NCBI RefSeq assembly: GCF_008838325.1
Contig: NZ_CP042829.1
Coordinates: 620,001 to 684,000 of the forward strand
DNA: 64,000 bases
Direction of reading: 5' to 3'
Source of the DNA: Tepidiforma bonchosmolovskayae
GTDB lineage: Bacteria; Chloroflexota; Dehalococcoidia; Tepidiformales; Tepidiformaceae
A program made the position numbers and the translations under genes. Shown piece after piece: positions 59,110-64,000 of the stretch (positions are counted from its first letter, which is position 1; the number at the start of each line of letters is the position of its first letter). A model generated the notes under the pieces. The model saw only the letters and a list, made by a program, of their open reading frames with translations. It searched no databases and was not told the DNA's origin.

Positions 59110-60303
59110 TCAGCGGGCCGCCGGGGCTGCGTGCGGCAGGGTGCGGTCGAGGTGGGCGAGGAAGCGGGCGGCGAGTTCGCCGTGGAGCAGGCGGCCGCGG
59201 AGTGTGAGACGGACACGGGGCACGAGTTCGAGCAGGCCGGCTGCTTCGGCCTCGGCGAGGACGGGGCCTGCGGCTGCTTCGAGCGGGAGCGACCAGCGGG
59301 CTTCGAACTCCCGAGGTGAGAACCCTTCGAGAAGGCGGAGGCGGAGGGCGAGCCAGTCGGCCACCTGCGCGGGGTAGGACGGCGTGGTGACGGCGGCGAG
59401 CGCGGGACGGGGGCCCCGGGAGGCGTTCCGGGCGACGGCATCGATGTAGGCACGGGGGTGGTCGATGTTGGCGTACCGCTCGCCGGCGAGGTAGCCGTGG
59501 GCGCCGGCGCCGAGGGCGAGGTAGTCGGCATCGGTCCAGTAGGCGCGGTTGTGGCGGGACTGGTGACCCGGGCGGGCCCAGTTCGAGAGTTCGTACTGTT
59601 CGAACCCTGCGGCTTCGAGGAGGTCGGAAGCGACCTCGTACATGTCGGCGGCGAGGTCGGAGTCGGCGGGGGTCACCTCGCCCCGCTCGACGCGGCGCGC
59701 AAGGAGCGTGCCGGGCTCGATCGTGAGCGCGTAGAGGGAGAGGTGGTCGGGCTGGAGGGCGAGGGCCGCCCGGACGGTCGCGAGCCAGCGTTCGAGCGGC
59801 TGCCCGGGCAGCGCATAGATAAGGTCAAGACTGACGGAGGGGAAGCCGGCAGCGCGGGCAGCGGCGACGGTGGCGGCCGTGGCTTCGGGGGAGTGGATGC
59901 GGTCGAGGAAGGCGAGCTCGCCAGGGTCGAAGGACTGGGCGCCGATGGAGAGCCGGGTGACCCCGGCGGCGCGGAGGGCTTCGAGGTGCGCCGGGGTGGA
60001 GGTGCCAGGGTTGACTTCGAGGGTGATTTCGGCGGAAGGCGCGAACGGGGCGCAGGCCCGGAGGGCATCGATGACAGCGGCGATGTGGGCGGCGGGGAGT
60101 TCGCCGGGGGTGCCGCCGCCGAAGCCGATGGATGCGATCGTGCGGCCTTCGAGAAGGGGGGCGCTGGCGCGGATCTCCGCGAGGAGGGCCTGGAGGTAGG
60201 CGGGCTTGAGGGCATCCATGCCGGCGTAGGCGTTGAAGTCGCAGTAGCCGCACTTCACGGTACAGAAGGGGATGTGGACGTAGACGGCGATGGGGCGGCT
60301 CAT
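59110..60303 (-). CDS. hemW: HemW-like radical SAM protein
   Basis: 397 residues. The radical SAM cluster motif is HIPFCTVKCGYCDFNAY (CxxxCxxC), followed by IGFGGGTPGELPAAH and TLEVNPGTSTPAHLEALRAA, the HemN/HemW pattern. The C-terminal HemN domain is present. HemW binds heme and helps insert it into respiratory proteins; it is often misnamed coproporphyrinogen oxidase, whose extra residues are not clear here. The start overlaps the upstream gene (ATGA, 60300-60303). Confidence 0.92.
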   Translation of the reverse strand: MSRPIAVYVHIPFCTVKCGYCDFNAYAGMDALKPAYLQALLAEIRASAPLLEGRTIASIGFGGGTPGELPAAHIAAVIDALRACAPFAPSAEITLEVNPGTSTPAHLEALRAAGVTRLSIGAQSFDPGELAFLDRIHSPEATAATVAAARAAGFPSVSLDLIYALPGQPLERWLATVRAALALQPDHLSLYALTIEPGTLLARRVERGEVTPADSDLAADMYEVASDLLEAAGFEQYELSNWARPGHQSRHNRAYWTDADYLALGAGAHGYLAGERYANIDHPRAYIDAVARNASRGPRPALAAVTTPSYPAQVADWLALRLRLLEGFSPREFEARWSLPLEAAAGPVLAEAEAAGLLELVPRVRLTLRGRLLHGELAARFLAHLDRTLPHAAPAAR

Positions 60304-60998
60304 GGGCTGGCACGAAAGGCGTCGCGGAATTCGGCGACGCGGTGGGTGGTGATGCCATCGACGCCCCAGTCGGCGAGTTCGCGCGCGCGTTCGAGGTCGT
60401 CGACCGTCCATGCGACGACGGCGAGGCCGGCGGCGCGGAGCTGTTCCACGACGGGGCGGGCCAGGAGGGTGTGGCGGCAGGAGATGCCGCGGGGCAGGGG
60501 GTCGCGTTCGGCGACGGCGAGGAAGAGGTCGAGCTTGGCGCGGACGTCTATGGAGTAGAGAAGGGGGAGGGCGGGAACGGCTTCGCTGAGGGCGCGGAGG
60601 ATGTTCCAGGACTGCGAGGAGGCGACGACGGGCGGGCGCGGCCCGGGAGCAGCGAGGAGGTCGCGCAGGGCGGGGGCTGCGTCGCGGCCGCCGTCTTTGA
60701 GGTCGAGGAGGACGCCGGCGCCGGCAGTGGCTGCGAGTTCGAGGAGCTGCTCGAGGCCGAAATGGGCGGAGGGGAGCCGCTTGAGGTACCAGGTTTCGAC
60801 GAGGAAGGGGAAGAAGCGGATGCGGCGCTCGTGGCGGGCTTCGAAGCGGCCGCGGTGGAGCCAGAGGTCGACTTCGAGGAGGTCGGCGCCGGCGGCCAGA
60901 GCGGCGGCAACAGCGGAGGGGCTGTTGCCGCCGCCGTGGGCGATGAGCACGGGACGGGGAATCTCCGGGGCGAACGGGTCGGGGTGCGCCAGGCTCAC
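60300..60998 (-). CDS. Glycerophosphodiester phosphodiesterase-like protein
   Basis: 232 residues. VLIAHGGGNSP replaces the usual AHRG, while GADLLEVDLWLHRGRFEARH keeps the acidic pair and the second His. Late motifs VVASSQSWNILRALSEA and VVAWTVDDLERARELADWGV are GDPD-like. It would split glycerophosphodiesters to glycerol-3-phosphate. The Arg after the first His is changed to Gly, which may lower or alter activity. No signal peptide. GTG start overlaps the Crp stop (GTGA). Confidence 0.82.
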   Translation of the reverse strand: MSLAHPDPFAPEIPRPVLIAHGGGNSPSAVAAALAAGADLLEVDLWLHRGRFEARHERRIRFFPFLVETWYLKRLPSAHFGLEQLLELAATAGAGVLLDLKDGGRDAAPALRDLLAAPGPRPPVVASSQSWNILRALSEAVPALPLLYSIDVRAKLDLFLAVAERDPLPRGISCRHTLLARPVVEQLRAAGLAVVAWTVDDLERARELADWGVDGITTHRVAEFRDAFRASP

Positions 60999-61771
60999 CC
61001 GGCCATGGTACTGGCCGGCGCGTTCACGGGATGGCGCGGGGAGACGGGCACCTCGCCGGCGGCGATGTCATCGAGAAGGTCTTCGTCGAGGATGCGGTAG
61101 CCATCGGGGATGGGTGCGATGGCGCCGAGGGTGGCGAAGCGGGAGAGGAGCGCGGTGACGGTTTCGCGGCTGGTGCCGATGGTCTGGGCGAGCTCCTGGT
61201 GGGTGAGGCCGAGGCGGATGACGCCGTTTTCGGCGCGGGCGAGGAGGGTATCGGCGAGGCGGGCCGATACGGGCTTGGAGACGATGTTCATGAAGGTGCG
61301 CTGCATGCCGGCGAGGCGGCGGGCCATGAGCTCCATCATGGCCATGCCAAGGCGGGGCGACTGCTGGAGGAGGTGGGAGAAGTCTTCCCAGGAGATGGAG
61401 ACGGCGATGGTCTCGTCGATAGCCTGGGCGGTTGCGGTGCGCTCGCCGTCTTCGACGATGGCCATGTCGCCGACGACATCGCCCTTGCCGGCGACATCGA
61501 GGATGATCTCCTTGCCGTTATCGGCGACCTGGTAGATTTTGACGCGGCCCTTGAGGATGAGGTAGACGCGCTCGGCGGGGTCGCCGGTGGCGAAGATGAC
61601 CTGGCGCGGCTTGAAGCGGCGTTCGGTGAGGTGGGGGATGAGCCGCTCGAGCTCTTCGTCGGTGAGGACGTTGAGCACGCGGGAGAGCTGGCGGAGATAC
61701 CAGGCGATGGAGCGCTGGAGGGCCTGGCGGCCGCGGGGCTGGCTGTGGCGGGCTGGCGTTTCGGTGGTCAT
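60995..61771 (-). CDS. Crp/Fnr-family transcriptional regulator
   Basis: 258 residues. The cyclic-nucleotide-type barrel covers about residues 25-145 (RQVIFATGDPAERVYLILKG, GKGDVVGDMAIVEDGERTA), followed by a long dimer helix and the HTH LTHQELAQTIGTSRETVTAL. No cysteines are present, so it is not an iron-sulfur FNR. The arginine and glutamate for cAMP are only partly kept, so the ligand is unknown. The ATG overlaps the upstream SirB1-like gene stop. It may regulate this operon. Confidence 0.92.
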   Translation of the reverse strand: MTTETPARHSQPRGRQALQRSIAWYLRQLSRVLNVLTDEELERLIPHLTERRFKPRQVIFATGDPAERVYLILKGRVKIYQVADNGKEIILDVAGKGDVVGDMAIVEDGERTATAQAIDETIAVSISWEDFSHLLQQSPRLGMAMMELMARRLAGMQRTFMNIVSKPVSARLADTLLARAENGVIRLGLTHQELAQTIGTSRETVTALLSRFATLGAIAPIPDGYRILDEDLLDDIAAGEVPVSPRHPVNAPASTMAG

Positions 61772-62643
61772 CGCGATTCCCCCATGTTGCGGTAGCGAAT
61801 TCGGAGCTGGTCGAGGAGCCGGATGGCGCCCGGGCTGGCGCCGGTTTCGCTGGCGGTGACGTACGTCTCGAGGTCGGGAAGGGCTTCCTCGAGGCGGCCG
61901 AGGCGGTAGCGGAGCATGCCGCGCTCGCCGATGAGGCTGACGTTCCACGGGGCGAGGCGCAGCTGGAGTTCGATCGTATCGTGCCAGCGCTGGATGTCGC
62001 GGCGGTTACGGAATGCGACGTGGAGGTTGTTGAGCATGCGCTGGAGAATCTGGCGGCGGGTGACGGCGGCGAGGAAGGTTTCGGGCCGGGCGCCGCCGAG
62101 GTCGAGGCCGCGGAGCATGGCGAGGAGCTCTTCTTCGTCAAGGCGGACGCCCTGCTGGAAGGGGTCGAGGTAGGTGTGGGCGCCGGGTTCGCCGTAGCGG
62201 ACGATGAAGTGGCCGGGGAAACCGACGCCATCGGCGGGGAGGCCGACGCGCTGGGCGACTTCGAGGTAGACGAGGGAGAGGGTGATGGGGATGCCGCGGC
62301 GGCGCTCGATTACCCGGTCGAGGTAAGAGTTTTCGGGATTGTCGTAGTCGTCGAAGCTGCCGTGGAAGCCTTCGACCGTGAAGAGCTGGTGGTCGATGGC
62401 GTGCGCGAGGGCGTCGAGGGAGGGGGATTCGCCGGCTTCGGCGAGGACGTTCTCAGCGATGAGGTCGAGGGTGCGGGCTGCGCGGTGGGGATCGACCTCG
62501 TGGCCGCCGAGGCGGGCGATCACCATCGCAGCGGAAAAGAGGTCGACCTCGTGGTCGGCGCCGCGGATGGCGGCTTCGAAGGCGGCGAAGTCGGCGGTGT
62601 TCACTCCATTCCAGTATACGTTCGGGCGGGCAATTTCCGTCAC
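61768..62643 (-). CDS. SirB1-like transglutaminase-fold / TPR protein
   Basis: 291 residues with the SirB1 pattern: SPSLDALAHAIDHQLFTVEG, YDNPENSYLDRVIERRRGIP and VYLEVAQRVGLPADGVGFPG with HFIVRY. The transglutaminase fold is usually non-catalytic in this family, since the Cys is absent. The C-terminal part is helical TPR-like (LAPWNVSLIGERGMLRYRLG). Function is unknown. GTG start at 62643, 15 bases after the ECF ATPase stop; a later GTG is possible. Confidence 0.85.
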   Translation of the reverse strand: MTEIARPNVYWNGVNTADFAAFEAAIRGADHEVDLFSAAMVIARLGGHEVDPHRAARTLDLIAENVLAEAGESPSLDALAHAIDHQLFTVEGFHGSFDDYDNPENSYLDRVIERRRGIPITLSLVYLEVAQRVGLPADGVGFPGHFIVRYGEPGAHTYLDPFQQGVRLDEEELLAMLRGLDLGGARPETFLAAVTRRQILQRMLNNLHVAFRNRRDIQRWHDTIELQLRLAPWNVSLIGERGMLRYRLGRLEEALPDLETYVTASETGASPGAIRLLDQLRIRYRNMGESR

Positions 62644-62658
62644 TGGAGCGGGGCCGGG

Positions 62659-63411
62659 TCAGGGCATTTCGAGGCCGTGGGCTTCGAGGAGGGCGGCATC
62701 GGCGAGGAGGCGGCCGGTGGGGCCGTCGGCGACGATGCGGCCATCGTCGAGGATGACGGTGCGTGGGAAGATCTCGGCGACGAGCCGCATGTCGTGGGTG
62801 CTGACGAGGAGGGTCTGTTCAAGGCCGCGGAGGAGGGTGATCAGTTCGCGGCGGCCGCGGGGGTCGAGGCCGGCGGAGGGCTCATCGAGGACGAGGAGGG
62901 AGGGGGACATTGAGAGGACGGTGGCGAGGGCGGCGCGCTTCCGCTGGCCGATGGAGAGGTGGAAGGGCTGGCGGCGTTCGAAGCCGGCGAGGCCGACGGC
63001 GGCGAGGGCGCGTGCGACGCGGGTGTCGACCTCTTCTTTCGAGAGGCCCATGTGGATGGGGCCGAAGGCGACGTCGTCGTAGACGGTAGGGCTGAAGAGC
63101 TGGTCGTCGGGGTCCTGGAAGACGAGGCCGACCATGGCGCGGATGCGGCCGAGGTTTTCCCGGCTGACGGGGAGGCCGTTGACGACGACGCGCCCCTCGG
63201 AGGGGAGGTGGATGCCGTTGAGGTGGAGCATGAGGGTGCTCTTGCCGGCGCCGTTGGGGCCGATGAGGGCGATTTTTTCGCCGGGGTCGATGCGGAGGTC
63301 GATGCCGTGGAGGGCCTGGTGGCCGTTGGGATAGCGGAAGACGAGCCCTTCGACGAGGACGACGGGGGCCGAGGCCGGCGATTGGGGCGAGGCAGGCGCT
63401 TCGAGCGTCAT
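62659..63411 (-). CDS. Energy-coupling factor (ECF) ABC transporter ATPase
   Basis: 250 residues. Walker A is LIGPNGAGKSTLMLHL, the ECF-typical VGLVFQDPDDQLFSPTVYDD follows, the signature is LSIGQRKRAALA and Walker B is LLVLDEPSAGLD. The His switch is in STHDM. This is the CbiO/EcfA type, powering uptake of a vitamin or metal. Its start overlaps the permease stop by ATGA. The substrate-binding S component is not in the window. Confidence 0.93.
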   Translation of the reverse strand: MTLEAPASPQSPASAPVVLVEGLVFRYPNGHQALHGIDLRIDPGEKIALIGPNGAGKSTLMLHLNGIHLPSEGRVVVNGLPVSRENLGRIRAMVGLVFQDPDDQLFSPTVYDDVAFGPIHMGLSKEEVDTRVARALAAVGLAGFERRQPFHLSIGQRKRAALATVLSMSPSLLVLDEPSAGLDPRGRRELITLLRGLEQTLLVSTHDMRLVAEIFPRTVILDDGRIVADGPTGRLLADAALLEAHGLEMP

Positions 63412-64000
63412 GCGCGCGGGACCCAGGTATGGGCGCTCAGTTCGAAGGCCACGAGGAGGGCGACAGCAGCCGCGAGGAGGGCGAGCTGGGGTCGGGGGAA
63501 GGGGCGGTCGTGGAGGTGGCGGAGGTGGCCGGCGTAGCCGCGCGACTGCATGGCGACGTAGACGCGCTCGCTGCGTTCGTAGGCGCGGATGAAGAGGGCG
63601 CCGACCATGTTCCCGACGACACGGGCCTGCCAGCGCCAGCCGGGGGAGCGGCCGCCGGGGGGGATTGCGGCGCGGGAGGCGCGTGCGCGCAGCATGCGGG
63701 AGGCTTCTTCGGTGAGCACAGCGAGGTAACGGTACATGAGGGAGATGATGGCGACCATGAGACGGGGAAGGCGGAGCCGCTCGAGGCCTTCGAGGAGGTC
63801 GTGAAACTGGGTGGTGAAGACGAGGAGGGCGGCCGACTGCACGGAGACCCAGCTCTTGAGGAGGATGGTGGCGAAGGCGACGAGGCCTTCGCCGCTGATG
63901 ACCAGGCTGAAGAGGCCGAGGTCGATGGTGCCGAGGGGGTTACCGGGGCGGGTGAAGATGAGGGGCACCGCGGCGAAGGCGAAGGGGAGGGCGATGAAGG
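63408..64000 (-). CDS. ECF transporter transmembrane subunit (CbiQ/EcfT), partial
   Basis: The visible 197 residues read leftward from the right edge; the N-terminus is cut off. PLIFTRPGNPLGTIDLG is CbiQ-like, and the coupling helices have RARASRAAIPPGGR and AMQSRGYAG, close to the Ala-Arg-Gly motifs that dock on the ATPases. It ends in a membrane helix (ALLAAAVALLVAFELSAHTW). The ATPase gene overlaps it downstream. A cobalt, nickel or vitamin substrate cannot be chosen. Confidence 0.9.
   Translation of the reverse strand, partial: FIALPFAFAAVPLIFTRPGNPLGTIDLGLFSLVISGEGLVAFATILLKSWVSVQSAALLVFTTQFHDLLEGLERLRLPRLMVAIISLMYRYLAVLTEEASRMLRARASRAAIPPGGRSPGWRWQARVVGNMVGALFIRAYERSERVYVAMQSRGYAGHLRHLHDRPFPRPQLALLAAAVALLVAFELSAHTWVPRA

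Noticed and set aside
59458-60558. A 366-codon plus-strand frame opposite hemW
   Set aside because: Gly/Glu/Val-rich antisense shadow; the radical SAM motif on the minus strand is clear.
60995-61771. FNR-type oxygen sensor for the Crp-family regulator
   Set aside because: The protein contains no cysteines, so it cannot hold the iron-sulfur cluster.

Overview
The window is a GC-rich bacterial chromosome segment with tightly packed genes, many ATGA/GTGA start-stop overlaps and GTG starts. It carries about 60 genes and no integrase, transposase, phage, CRISPR, rRNA or tRNA signal that I can see. No gap between genes exceeds 300 bases. Gene content suggests a Chloroflexota bacterium, most like the thermophilic Dehalococcoidia/Tepidiforma group. 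The grounds are class-III CoA transferases, a biotin-dependent acyl-CoA carboxylase, sortases with TP-rich linkers, a DUF2325 protein, TANNNT -10 boxes placed directly before start codons, and no outer-membrane biogenesis genes. The taxonomy is inference.

0-14.5 kb: a Mug-type DNA glycosylase (cut by the edge), an FMN-binding PPOX protein, folC, an oligopeptide-type ABC binding protein with two permeases but no ATPase gene, a MetF-like reductase, an EEP-family phosphohydrolase, a degenerate signalling protein, a MaoC hydratase and a cytochrome P450. A minus-strand operon encodes a JAMM metalloprotease, FolP and FolK. Folate functions (folC, folP, folK, metF-like) are therefore spread over this part.

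14.5-18.8 kb: a Tat-exported multicopper oxidase, a tandem UspA protein, and a MarR regulator next to a class-III CoA transferase. A perfect inverted repeat sits in the CoA-transferase promoter.

18.8-34.6 kb: a cell-surface locus. On the minus strand it holds a sugar-nucleotide epimerase, a zinc-ribbon membrane protein, a TP-repeat lipoprotein, a DUF11/IPT-type adhesin-like protein, two tandem sortases, two paralogous single-pass surface proteins, a 1297-residue exported protein ending in a lamin-tail and a 'GWN' module, and a protein with an LPPAAG-TM-basic tail. On the plus strand it holds a RodZ-like HTH membrane protein and a CAP-domain protein. The CAP gene is preceded by a highly structured leader whose 13-bp helix buries the start codon; this is the most interesting regulatory element in the window.

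34.9-46 kb: a 910-residue protein with two HARP-like repeats and DUF2325, then leuC-leuD, a hotdog thioesterase, aat, a cupin, leuB, a zinc alcohol dehydrogenase, a tiny GTGA-coupled gene and an acyl-CoA carboxylase alpha subunit.

46-56.3 kb: a membrane protein with three tandem copies of an unknown domain, the carboxyltransferase subunit, dcd, two metallo-beta-lactamase-fold enzymes, a TauE/SafE permease, a second CoA transferase, an MFS transporter and an HD protein that looks like the tail half of a CCA-adding enzyme.

56.3-64 kb: yajC-secD-secF. Then a minus-strand, overlap-coupled cluster follows, read as ECF permease (cut by the edge), ECF ATPase, SirB1-like protein, Crp-family regulator, GDPD-like protein and HemW-like radical SAM protein.
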